Below, in pieces: positions 46,901 through 58,290 of a DNA stretch of 64,000 bases (position 1 is its first letter; each line of letters opens with the position of its first letter). The DNA comes from Blasia pusilla (Eukaryota; Marchantiophyta; Marchantiopsida; Blasiales). Under the pieces are notes generated by a model that saw only the letters and a list, made by a program, of their open reading frames with translations, was not told the origin of the DNA and ran no database searches. The translations under genes and the position numbers were made by a program. The DNA lies in contig CM114274.1 of NCBI GenBank assembly GCA_050084515.1, positions 9,796,001 through 9,860,000 of the forward strand, written 5' to 3'.

Positions 46901-49900
46901 CTGGTACTGGTTTAGTTCAGGGAATTTTTTTTGTTTGTTTGATGATTGCTAGGTGGGTATGTTTTGGCGTGGGGAGTCTGTATCAATCCAACGTCATGAA
47001 GACGTAGATAACCTTCCTTTCTAGGGGTTGCTGAGTTGGACGCATGATCATAGGTAGCTAGGATCATAACTTTCTCCTTCAACAGCATAATGAAGCTCTC
47101 CCGATTCTGGCGTCATCAAAGATGCTGATTAGTGTATGTTCTATCAGGAATGCATACTTACGAAACTGGCCAGCAAAACAGTGATGTTTATCACACACCA
47201 GGTGGAGTTTTTGCCTGCAGCTGATCTCATCATGGTACGTCACAATTCTGATTCACGTGCTCTCACGTATATATAGCTGACCTCGGAATATACAGGTGTT
47301 TACCCGGAGAGAGGGCTTTATATCTTCGACATCCATCCAAGTTTTGGTTACCTTAGTTTCTAGTAGAGTCCCAAGGAAGAAAGCAATTTCCAGCACAGCA
47401 TAGTAATACTCATTTGTCTACTGATTAAGGGTATTAAGGGATCGTATATCTCCAAACTGCACGTAGCCATCAAGTACCTGTTATACAACTTACACTTTTG
47501 AGGCCCCAATGGAAACTCAACATCTGAGGGTTAGCATTAAATCTACTATCGTTCCAAGAATATGTTCACCATCCTTGGGATTCTGATACGCTTGTGCTGG
47601 CAGGTTCTTCGAAATGGTGAGGTTGTGCAGGCTGGAAGGTATGAAGACCTCTTGCATGCAGGAACAGACTTTAGCTCATTGGTGTGCGCGCACAACGAAG
47701 CCTTAGAATCGATGGATATCAACGGGTATGTGGGATATGACAATGGGGTCAAGGATCTTGCCGATTATTTAGATGAACTTGACGGTGATGGAAACAGTGA
47801 CGAGCTCAGTATTCGTGGTTCGGACCAAACTGTAAATGAGTATACTGACAAGCACCCGAACGTCGCTGAGGTTTTCCAGCGACAGCTTGTAGAGGATGAA
47901 CAGCGTGAGAGGGGTAATGTGGATTTAAGTGTATACTTATCCTACTTGACAGCAGTTTCCCATGGTGCATACATTCCGGTCATCATACTTCTACAGTCAC
48001 TCTTCCAAATGCTGCAGATTGGGAGCAATTACTGGATGGCATGGGGGACTCCTACTACAGAAGGAGGGGAGCGCAAGGCTAACAATGCTACCCTCATCCT
48101 GGTTTACATGTCACTCTCTTCTGGGAGTACGGTTTTTGTTTTTTGCCGGGCCATGTTGGTTTCTTTCGTTGGACTATTGACATCACAGAAGTACTTCCTC
48201 GACATGCTGCGGTGTGTATTCCGAGCTCCAATGGCATTCTTTGACTCCACACCAGCTGGTCGCATATTGAGCAGAGTAATTACTCCCTGTCACCTGCCAA
48301 TCCATCCTTAATTAATTTCAAGGAATCTGATCTCAATACAAAAAAACACTTGTAATTGTAATTGTTTTCAGTGATGTCTCGCTTTGTCAAAATTATCCAG
48401 TAGTAGCAGTGCAAATAGCAGCCTCAACCATACAAGCTGATACTAAGATTTCTCTTGGACCTGCATTGCAGCTTCTAGAGTGTTAGGAGACCGTTCATCT
48501 GCTTTTTCGAGTTCAGTGTGATTATTAGTCACGTAATTCCCGGATTTGTAGTGGCTCGACAGACTTCTTTCTTTCCGGACTTCGTATTTTTACATCACTT
48601 TGTTTGTGTCATCAGGCATCTTCAGATCAGAGTGTCATGGATCTCAACATGATACTAAAATTTGTCTCGTACCTGCATCTTCTAGATCGTTAGGTAACCA
48701 GTTCAATGCTTTTGCCAGCTCAGTATGATCATTAGTCACGTACCTCCCGGATTTGGAGTAGTTCTACAGCGATTTGTTTTTCACAGATTTTGGACTTTTA
48801 TCTCACTTGTTTTGTGTTATCAGGCATCTTCAGATCAGAATGTAATGGATCTCAACATTCAGTTCAGATTTAGTGGGCTGATGGTGTCATCAATTCAGTT
48901 GGTGGGCATCATTGGTGTGATGTCGCAAGTAACTTGGCAAGTGTTGTTGGTATTTATCCCCATGGTTACTGTCTGCATTTGGATCCAGGTATATGACTCC
49001 GCTCTTATAAAACCCCCGATTTATCTCATAGCTCAATGGCATTCTCACAGCTGGAACGATACCGTTGCGCCATTTATCTTGATTTACTCTGATTAATTCA
49101 CCGACCGGAACTGCAGCGGTTCGTATTTGAACTTGTCAGATAATTTGTTCTCAAACTGTTTGAAACATTGTTGACACAAACTTCATTCTCGCAGCGTTAT
49201 TATATGACATCGGCCAGAGAGTTGGCTCGACTAGTGGCTCTTCAGAAATCTCCTATCATTCATCATTATGCAGAATCAATAGCCGGAGCGGCGACAATCA
49301 GGGGGTTTGATCAAGAGCAGCGATTTATGAGGACGAGCTTGATACTATTTGATCGCTATGCCCGTCCTTTCTTCCACAATAGTGCAGCCAATGAATGGTT
49401 GATTATTAGGCTGGAGATGCTGTCCACCTTCGTCTTTGCTTTCTCCATGATCATTATAATCACGCTTCCAGCTGGAATGATAGAACCAAGTAAGAGATTC
49501 CTTCTTCCTTTTTAGCATTACTCATGTTTTGCCGATGCCAAGAAATACAAGTAGTGTGTCCTCCGCTTCCAGCATACCAGCAGTGAGTGTGCACTGCTTT
49601 ACCACACCTGAGACTCTCAAAACTGGTTCACGAACTTTCAATTTTGGGGAAATAGGCTCCAAGGGTATTCTTTTGTCATTACTAGTTTCTTTCATTGATC
49701 TGTTTGAGCTTTATCCATATTACAAGATAAATTGAACGAGGATAACTAATATGATGCCTTGATGGTTGCAGGCATGGCAGGACTTGCTGTGACTTATGGG
49801 TTGCAGTTGAATTACATGCAAGCTCGGTGGGTGTGGAGTCTATGTAATGTCGAGAACAAAATTATCTCTGTAGAACGTATTCAACAGTTTACCAAGATAC

Positions 49901-51889
49901 CCAGCGAAGCTCCTGCAATCATCGAGGGTTCTCGTCCTGAAAGGAATTGGCCAGCACGCGGAACCATTCAGCTTCAGGATTTGCAGGTCTGCCGTCTGAG
50001 ATTTCACTAGAACATGGCTATTACTGATTAGAGGCTGTCACTATAGATTTCTTCTAGAAGGGAATCATTCTATCTCACGAATACTGTGTTCCGTTCTAGT
50101 TTCTTCATTTATGTCGATATGCTAGAGAGCCTCATCTTTGAGAAGTACGACAGACCAGAAATTGAACACTGACGTATACCTCCCTTGATTAGTTTGTGAC
50201 TCATATGGAGAGGTAAAATCTCTCATTCGCAGTTGCTCAGTCTGTCTTGGAAATAATCTTGAGCACTTCTCGAAAGGAATTGCATGCATTGGGACAGGCG
50301 GAAGAGTATGCAACGACAATTGTAGCGCAGCGTATGGTTAAGATTGTGGGTTTCCATTTGAAGATGATGAGAAGGTGTTCCGTCTTGGCAGATTCGATAC
50401 AGTGATCATTCGCCCCTTGTGTTACATGGTCTCACCTGTACATTTCCTGGAGGGAAGAAGATCGGGGTAGTTGGGCGTACAGGAAGTGGAAAGTCGACCC
50501 TCATACATGCGCTGTTCCGACTGGTAGAGCCAGTAATGGGCACGATACTGATCGATGGATTGGATATTTCCACCATTGGGCTTCATGATCTAAGGTCCAG
50601 ACTCAGCATCATACCACAGGATCCTACTCTATTTGAAGGACATGTTCGAGGAAATCTCGATCCTCTGGACGAACACAGCGACAGTGAAATCTGGGAGGTA
50701 AGTGGGATTCACCTGCCACATTCACATCACGCTTGCTCTGGTCTCGAGGTCAGCCGTCAGGGATGTTAAGCGACACTCCCAATGACATCTTTAACTGCAC
50801 ATAGAAATGATCTACGTCAGAAATTTTCTCCCCTGAATTTAACGTATCTGAGCTTGCGTGATTAAGCTTGATTCCAAGTCATTGTCTTCATCTGCCAGGG
50901 AAGTGCCCTCTTGTTGCTTCCTGGAAGTTCCATCCACGATTATTAACGCTGCAAGCTTTCGAACACTTTTCTAGTTCTCCAACTATTAGAGTGATGTAAA
51001 ATTTCAATGAGATGTGAATCATCAGAAGAGCTCTGACCCAAAACTGTGCTGAATGTGAAATTTCGATCTACAGGTCCTTGACAAGTGTCAAATAGGCGAT
51101 GTGGTTAGAGCAAAGGAAGGAAAATTGGGAGCCCTCGGTAGGTCCTAAGGTTTCTACTTGGCAGCATCTTGGATCTTGGTGTGTAGTATTGATAGAGACC
51201 GTGTGGGGCATGTCGCGGTGAATATGCCTCACTTACATCACAGAAGCAGTGATGAAATGTTCTGTTGCTATCTGTATTCAATTCTTCATAACCTCCTCCC
51301 TAATGTGTACAACCTTTGACCTGTCTATGTAGTGAGCGAGAACGGAGAAAACTGGAGCGTGGGCCAAAGGCAGCTGTTTTGCTTGGGACGTGCTCTATTG
51401 AAACGCACACGAGTTTTGGTTCTGGATGAAGCAACAGCTTCTGTGGACAGTGCAACGGATGGTGTCATCCAGAGAACCCTACGCAACGAATTTTCTGCTT
51501 GCACTGTTATCACAGTTGCTCATCGGATTCCCACAGTTGTTGATAGTGACTATGTTTTGGTTCTCTCAGATGGTAAGCACCATACGATACCACTACTCAC
51601 AGTCAGTCAGTCAGTCACCTTCAGTCAAGTTTTGTAGACGACCGACTGCAGCTCATCTTTGTCCACGCTTTCATTGGCATGACTTCCTACTGAACTTGGT
51701 CGATTTCTTGTGGTTGCAGGAAGAATTGTAGAATATGATACTCCCGTCAGACTCTTGGAGGAGAAGTCTTCCTTCTTCTCGAAACTCGTGAAAGAGTACA
51801 CCACCAGATCTTGCCGTGTATCTGATCTCACAGCCATTGGTCGGTCTCAAAGTTATGCGACATCATCTCGTGCTAAATGTCAACTGTGA
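43952..51889 (+). CDS. ABCC (MRP-type) full transporter, 11 exons
   Basis: ATP-driven exporter of organic anions and glutathione conjugates, typically in the vacuolar or plasma membrane of plants. Exons by GT-AG and frame: 43952-46120, 46423-46743, 47148-47234, 47604-48275, 48824-48988, 49195-49489, 49772-49986, 50392-50697, 51074-51137, 51333-51572, 51720-51889, giving about 1567 residues, normal for the family. Order is TMD0 helices, linker, TMD1, NBD1, TMD2, NBD2. NBD1 has Walker [10 protein letters not shown], the [17 protein letters not shown] loop, signature LSGGQKQR and Walker [16 protein letters not shown]2 has Walker [10 protein letters not shown], the variant signature WSVGQRQ, Walker [13 protein letters not shown] and H-loop VAHRIPT. 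The first ATG used is the earliest in the open frame; the first ~40 residues look weak, so the real start may differ or lie in an upstream exon. The closest relative in the window is the pseudogene at 9470-15520. Confidence 0.9.
48439..48823 (+). repeat. Tandem duplication in ABCC intron 4 creating a decoy exon 5
   Basis: The end of intron 4 plus the first ~33 bases of exon 5 are present twice, about 214 bp apart (GATACTAA at 48439 and 48653; TCAG|GCATCTTCAGATCAGA at 48614-48617 and 48820-48823). The upstream copy keeps the acceptor and [11 protein letters not shown] coding text, then breaks into intron-like sequence. Only the downstream copy continues into full exon 5. Confidence 0.8.
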
Positions 51890-52880
51890 CTGGCATGAAT
51901 GCTCGGCACCCTCGCCCATCTGCACAAACCATCAGTTGTGATTTCAGATGACCTGTTGTCTGCTTCCTTGGAAAGCCATCTGAGCTTAGTGGCTAGCTTC
52001 CCAGTCACTCTGCAAGCGACACAGGTAGTACATTATGTAACGATATGACTTCAAGTTGGCATCTCAATCCCTTTCCCCATCGCCTGCACCCACAGGTAGT
52101 AAATTTTGGTACCAACTTCAAGTTGGCATCCCAATCTCTCTCCCCCTCATCTGAACAGGTAGTACATTTCACTACAACCTATCAAGTCTTCATTCTGTTT
52201 TGAGCCGTTTTTAGAGGTGATGTGACAAAGTAGTTTAGAAGGTATTGACTGAATCATGCAGCCAATGTTTCCTTCCTGCACAGCTTGAGTATTGAGGTTC
52301 TCTGTAGGTTTTCGGCCCCGCCAACCGGTGGTAAATTTTGCAGTTCACTTTAGGAGCTATAGCACCAGGTCTGGAAGATGATGCTTCAGCTAGAACTGTC
52401 CTTCCTTTCCTGATTGTATAGGCCTTGTGTGAGGAAGTGTCATCCATCTGCAAATGAGGCAATGTTCAAAATGTGTGGGACTAGCCAAGGTTGTAGTTTG
52501 TAGCATGAGAGTTGTGCCTTTGGGGCAAGGAGGTATCTGTTTAGTTATGTAAGTGGTGGTGTGGATTACTTCAGCTCACCAAAGCAGTTTTGTGACACCC
52601 AAAGTTGGAGGTGAGGAGTTCTCCTTAATGAGCAAATATAGCTTCCCGCCTTCTAAGATTGGTATGGGAGGTTGCTTAATCCTCATCTACTTGCATTGTT
52701 GGAAGGCTTATACTCACTCTTGCATTGCAGTTGAACATGACAAGGATTCCTTTCTCAACTAATTTAGCTTCCCTTATGCATTGACATGAAAGATTGCATG
52801 GATATGCAAGAGCTGGCTTTTTGCGTCTACCTGTTGGACAGTTTCTACTCTCTTACGGTGGTTGAATCGTCCAGCTTATG
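51890..52880. other. 3' flank of the ABCC gene with a short duplication
   Basis: An ACAGGTAGTA...CAAGTTGGCATC block recurs at about 52021 and 52092, with a third partial start near 52156. No gene recognised; it probably includes the ABCC 3' UTR. Confidence 0.4.
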
Positions 52881-52884
52881 AATG

Positions 52885-53330
52885 TTTGAGGCCACTCCAT
52901 CCACCCTTGGTAGACCCATTTCCCTCATGATAATGCTCCATAACTTGAAAAAGGATCCCAATGGAAATTATTGCCCTCCACAAACAAGAATGGAAGTGAT
53001 AATGAAATTGCTAAACAAACTTACAAACTATTCTTATAGATGCTTGAGGCTAATCCATCCATCCTTAGTAGACCCATCCCCTCATGACAATACCCCATGA
53101 TTTGAAAGATGGATCCAAATCGGAATTATAACCCTCCACAAACAAGAATGAAACCCAAAAAATACACTAGTCTTAAATACGATTGAGGTTGATCCATGTA
53201 TCTTTAGTTGACACATTCCCTCATGATAATTCCTCATGATTTGAAAAATGGATCCAATGGGGAATTATTACGTTAACCCTCTACAAACAAGAATGAAGGT
53301 GGTGATGGAATTTCCAAACAAGCTATGTTA
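52885..53330. repeat. Three-unit ~150-bp tandem repeat
   Basis: Units opening TTGAGGCCACTCCATCC-like at about 52886, 53042 and 53184 share CCCTCATGATAAT, GATTTGAAAAATGGATCC and CCTCCACAAACAAGAATGAA. They are moderately diverged from each other and sit upstream of the solo LTR. Confidence 0.65.
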
Positions 53331-53666
53331 GATGTGCATCCCCTACATCAACCATTTGAAAGGTCCCATATGCTTAGAAATAACTTTACGAATAACATAG
53401 CAAGTATGGCGCCTTTGACTAAAGGTTCTATTTGTTTGATATATTATTTATGGTTTCACCTTGCGTTGTAACCTTCCACGGAGAAGGTTGTAACCATGTG
53501 ATTTTTAAGAAGATTGTGAGTGCATATGTACTTCTTTCCTAGGATAGGATATGATAATCTAAGAATGCCATGAACATCAAGAGTACTATATAATGTAGTA
53601 CCCTATAGTAGCAATAATGCTCAATGCACTCATCAAACATTTTATCAACTTGGTGATTGTGGCCTT

Positions 53667-54305
53667 TGTCGTGTGCATACACATCGATATACAACATACG
53701 TCGGTGTCACCAAACACACACACAAACACACACGATCCCATGCTAATTCATGGCATCCAAACAACAAGACGAGAACTTCCAAAATATCTCCAATAGAATA
53801 CAGTCCAATCTCTCTCAACACCATAACTCTAGAATGTATGCAATCTCACATGACTCTCTCAATGTTAAACCAAACCCACTCTCCTAATGAGAGGCTTGGG
53901 TTACACTCACAAGGCAAGGGACCATAGCCCTGCCGCCTCGTGCCAAGAGATTCAACAAAGAGAGAATGAGCTCTCAAGCTCTCTCTCTTTGAGGTATACC
54001 CCTCCCCTCTCCCAAGCTCTCTCCATGGTAACCTATGCTCCCAAGTCACCTCCTTGGCTCTTGACCTCATGTAAGAGGTCAAGGGCCACCTCCTAAAATA
54101 GAAATTTGACCATATACTCAAAAGAGTAATTACCTAAAATAATAAGTTTCTCAATATGGCTCCAAATGAGCCGAAACGAAAGGGAAACCTGCTCTCCAAG
54201 GTTTCATGGGGCCTCAACGGGTCATCCTCGACCTCCTAAGCCTACCCTCCACTACTCGCAAAGGCGCTCTACTAGATCTCACCGATCTATCCTCAAATAA
54301 CGACA
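53667..54305 (-). mobile_element. Solo LTR of the DNMT/PHD gypsy family
   Basis: A 639-bp LTR on the minus strand, from TGTCGTTATTTGAG (54305) to GCACACGACA (53667), with short inverted ends TGTCG/CGACA. It is flanked on both sides by CCTT (53663-53666 and 54306-54309), a likely 4-bp target duplication. The first ~500 bp match the 5' LTR at 33020-33526, and the last ~130 bp match 27668-27803. No internal sequence is present, as after LTR-LTR recombination. Confidence 0.7.
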
Positions 54306-54332
54306 CCTTTAGAAGTGGTGTCGTTATTTGAG
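54292..54332. repeat. Perfect 16-bp hairpin overlapping the LTR start
   Basis: CTCAAATAACGACACC (54292-54307) and its exact inverse (54317-54332) flank a 9-bp spacer. The left arm is the LTR terminus plus flank; the right arm repeats the LTR terminus (TGTCGTTATTTGAG) in the opposite direction just outside the element. Confidence 0.8.
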
Positions 54333-54809
54333 TTCTACTCTAATTTATTAAAATTGGATTTGAGAAACTCGATTCATTTGATTGTTGGAAATCATAAACA
54401 TCCAAAGGAAGAAATGCTATGTACAATTTTTTAAGAAAAGAAAAGAAAATATCATGTAATTTCTCGATTATGATTAATATATTTCATTTGATTCTTTCTA
54501 GTCAAATGATGATATTATGCAAGGGCGTATTAAAGTTTTAGTTTTCGATTTGGGATGGTTTGGCATCATGGAGCAAAGAGGGTCCAAAGTACGACCCTTC
54601 AAACTATCTATTGTTATTTTTTGTGATCATCTATATTATTATTCTTGATTTGTAGACACCTCTGTGCTTGACATATGACAACCAGGCAACAAGAAAATGA
54701 TTCTTCCTCTACGGACAACAAGAAATGATTCTTCCTCTACGGGCAACAAGAAATGTTTTTGTGTGTAACATGATTAATCCCTTCACTTAATGCACACTAA
54801 TAATTAATA

Positions 54810-54984
54810 CTAGCTAGTGCCCGTGCGAGTGAAATATGTCCCCTTAACTATTCTTGCTAACTCTTCCCTCTTCTTGGTAGTTCTGTTAAATGGACACATG
54901 TCATAAGGGGAAGAGGCTAAAATACATACGTGTCATCACGGGAGGAAGGGATTTTGAAACCCCGTCCTCTTCTAATAATATATA
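54810..54984 (-). mobile_element. Mini-Helitron, family 1
   Basis: On the minus strand it opens ATATATATTATTAGAAGAGG (TC lost), with the palindrome GGGGTTTCAAAATCCC and a GATGACACGTATGTATTTTA box. It ends CTCGCACGGGCACTAG, followed by CTAG again and T. The duplicated CTAG leaves the exact end at 54810 or 54814. Confidence 0.65.
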
Positions 54985-55449
54985 TTTGCACTTATCAAAT
55001 ACTAGAGTGGGGTCGAATAGCCCTATTGATAATTTGACACGCCTAAGAGTTACCCTATTTTGACAAATTAGAGAGGACATGGAGGAGGAGGACTATGGCG
55101 GAGGAGATGGTGGGACCTATAGAATTTTGCTTGAAACTATTTCCATGGTGATCCAATCTTTTCAATCTAAGGCCCAATGTGTTCATCTTCTCAAGCTTGA
55201 ACTTTGGGTTCTTCTTTTTTCCACTTAAGATTGAGTTTTCCAAAGTTCTTGGGATCTTTGGATCTCCTTCTCTCCTAAATGTGCTCATAGATTCCCATAT
55301 GCAATTTCAAACATAGCGCTCTCCTTATAGAGTGATACCGGGTTACCATCAGTTTAAGGGATTCCTCTTGCTTTTCTGGATCTTTGATATGGGCTGGGCC
55401 CAACATTACGAACTCATTCCCTCATAGCGGTCATTGGTGGGTGGCTCAC
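54985..55449. other. Spacer, nothing recognised
   Basis: AT-rich flank between the Helitron and the non-LTR element. The 5' end of the latter cannot be placed because the other copy is interrupted by a Helitron at the matching point. Confidence 0.35.
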
Positions 55450-55924
55450 TTACTCCTCACATCCTCCTTTTTGGTGTTTCCAATTTCTTTCATAACTTTC
55501 TTCTGGAATGTCGATTTTGGATGTGTTTGGGCTTGTTTCGATTATCTTGACGAGCTCGTTCTTTTGATATCAATCAAGTTTCCTAGTTTTTCTTCCTTCT
55601 CTGTAGGCGCTTATTTTTGTGTACGGGTTTGTTTTAGGTCAATTCCTCCCAAAAGTCTTCCTTGCTCTTCCAACTCCTTACCTTACTGTTTCGTCCCTAC
55701 ATACGTTTGCCATCTTCTTTAGGACATTAAAAATTCATATTCTTGAGCCACCTCTTCCGATGCCATATAGATCACTTTTCCTTTTCAATTTCTTTTTATA
55801 TTTTTCTTATAGTAACTTTCAATCATAAATTCGGTATTGCCTAATCTTCATCTCTCCATCTAAATTTATTTTGGACTGATTCCACTACTTTTGCTTTGCG
55901 TTATCCTCATGCTTTCTCCAAACT

Positions 55925-56839
55925 ATGCTTCATATGTCTTTTTGTGTCTTCGATGACTTGCCTACCTTTACTTCTTTGTCATCAGAGATGGAGTTGGATT
56001 CTCCATCTACTCGCTTATCTGGTTTTCCACACCCTCCTACAGCCGTAACCTCTCCCCCTGGTTCACCTCCTCATTGTAGATCTCGCCATTTTCCTCCAGA
56101 TGCTAATACACCCATTACACTCGCTACATTTCTTCCAGATTCTCCTCTTCTCCCTTCTTCGCCTTTTCCTATTGAGCCTAATCTTGATCCATTATTACCC
56201 AATCCTTCTACTTTGCCATCCCCACATATCTCATCTATGCCCTTGCTTCCAACTCCCATCTATTCTACCCGAATCTCCCCTCTTCCTCCTCCTCCTTCCC
56301 CAACCTACTTTACCCCTCATTGTCAACTATCACCACCTCTTGCACTTCCTACCTCCTCTCCGTGTAACCCTTCTACTTCTCTATTTGTACCAAAGGTTCG
56401 TTGCATACCTTATGGTAAGAAGTTTGCTCCTAATGGGATCAAAAGACATCAGCGGTACAGTCGATCCATGCATGGGCCTTCAATCCCTAACCCAATACCA
56501 CCTCCTACTGCACTCCCCATAACGACTGCTTGGACTTGGTTAAGCCAAATTGATCTCCTTCGCTCTGTCCATCCAGGTCTTCCTTGTCCTAGACTCTACA
56601 CTCGCATTCCTATTGCTCTTCGCCCCATCACCCAACAAGCTTTGCTTTTCCCATTAGAATGGTTAGCGCGTGACCCCACAGATGTAAATTCTTGTTATCT
56701 CCTATTACTCTTCCCACAATGGGTTTTAGTCCTCCCTCCAAGGGGGGGTCCAACGGGTCATCGTGAAACCTCCACATCTTTATGTCTGAGGATTGGGAGA
56801 ATCTTCAGAATGAGCATGAACTTCGAGCAGAGGCCTTAG
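55925..56839 (+). pseudogene. Non-LTR element N-terminal region, proline-rich
   Basis: An open frame of 304 codons rich in Pro, Ser and Thr, with a degenerate C2H2-type finger at about residue 160-185 (VRCIPYGKKFAPNGIKRHQR). It is followed by WTWLSQIDLLRSVHP and PLEWLARDP. It then shifts frame relative to the RT frame near 56780-56840. The role is probably nucleic-acid binding, by analogy with N-terminal fingers of R2-type elements; this is inference. Confidence 0.5.
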
Positions 56840-58278
56840 CTGCGATTCATCTCACTCAACATGCCAATCATGGGAGGCCTTCAATACAACAACGCCTTCG
56901 ACGAAGTCTACTTTTGGGGCAGGTTGGTGAGTTTTCACGTGCAGCTCGAGCATTGGGTCCTCTTTCTCCGGCGGTTCCAAGTGCGGAAACAGTGGCTCTC
57001 TTAGAAGCTCTTCATCCTCCTTCAAGTGGCGATGCTCCATCTTTTGTGGAAGACTATACAACGGATCTTGACTTGGAGCTTGACTTGGAGGTTTTCACAA
57101 GGGCTTTTCTGCATACTCCTCGCTTATCAGCAAGCGTGCTATCAGGGATGGTTTTTGAGCATCTTCGCGATTGATTTATCCCAGTAGATTCAGCAAGTGG
57201 CTTTGTCTCTCTATATAAGGTGTGTGCACATATGGCGGTAGGTCGTCTCCCATTCTCTATCTCTAGGCTCTTAGGGGCTTGTCATTTTTTGGCTATGGAT
57301 AAGCCTCCTTCAGGTGTGCGCCCTTTGGCTGTTGGAGAGGTTTTATACCGCTTGGTTAGTCGATCCCTATGCTTGCAATTTTGTCCTCACTTTAGTGCCC
57401 ACTTATTTCCTCATCAATTTGGAGTGGCAACTCCTGGAGGTTGTGAGGCTGTGGTGCATGGGATTCGCTCCATTGTTGATATTCATCCAGATTGGGTAGC
57501 AATTCAAGTCGATGTGGCTAACGCATTCAATTCAGTTTCTCGTGCGGCCATCTTTGAGGAGTTACGTTGTGCAAGAGGAAAACTTGCGAGCCTCATTCCA
57601 TTTGTTCGCTCCTTCTATGCCTATGGTACGCCCATTATCTATTCCCATCATGCTACTTTTGGGGAATATAGTATTCTGCAATCGGCTTGTGGCACACGTC
57701 AAGGTGATCCCATGGGGGGCCCACTCTTTGCCATTACCCATTTTTGTGCCCTTCGAGCATCAGCGCAAGCATTCCGATCTTGTCTTTTCTCTTCTATTGC
57801 TGATGACACTCACATTATAGGTCCTCCTTCTGAAGTGGTTCTTGCTTATACCCATTTCGTGGAGCAACTCTCTTTCTTAAACCTTAAAGTCCAACCTAGT
57901 AAATGTGGAGTATGGTTTCCTTCATGCCTTCCCTCAACATTCACCCCACCTACTCCTGATTTTCCCATCTACATTGAAGGGGTTAGAGTTCTTGGGGTCC
58001 CAATTGGCTTCATCGATTATGTCTCAAAGTTCTTGGATGAGGCCCTTTTGAAAGAAGTGGAATGGTTTCATTTGTTACCTCATCTAGGAGATCCCCAAAT
58101 GGCTTATGGGATTCTCTCCCAATGTTTTCTAGGACGTCCTTCCTACCTTCTTCGTACGTGTCCTCCCACTTCAAGGTTCTTACATGGGTTGGCCTCTTTT
58201 GATGCTTCTATATTGGCAACTTTTGGTCAACTTCTTGGCCCAAATACATTTGAGGGAGAAGATGGTGTCTTTGCTTGA
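56782..58278 (+). pseudogene. Non-LTR reverse transcriptase
   Basis: One reading frame broken by TGA at 57172-57174. An upstream helix-rich part (RLRRSLLLGQVGEFSRAARA, ALHPPS) precedes RT motifs in order: GACHFLAMDKP, VRPLAVGEVLYRLVSR, HQFGVATPGGCEAVVHGIR, the first catalytic Asp in VDVANAFNSVSRAAI, the template-grip motif CGTRQGDPMGGPLFAI and the catalytic IADDTHIIG (normally x-A-D-D). NLKVQPSKCGVWF follows. The series is complete, so the polymerase fold was intact before the stops. The frame ends in two consecutive TGA codons at 58276-58281. Confidence 0.85.
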
Positions 58279-58290
58279 TGACAAGCTATC

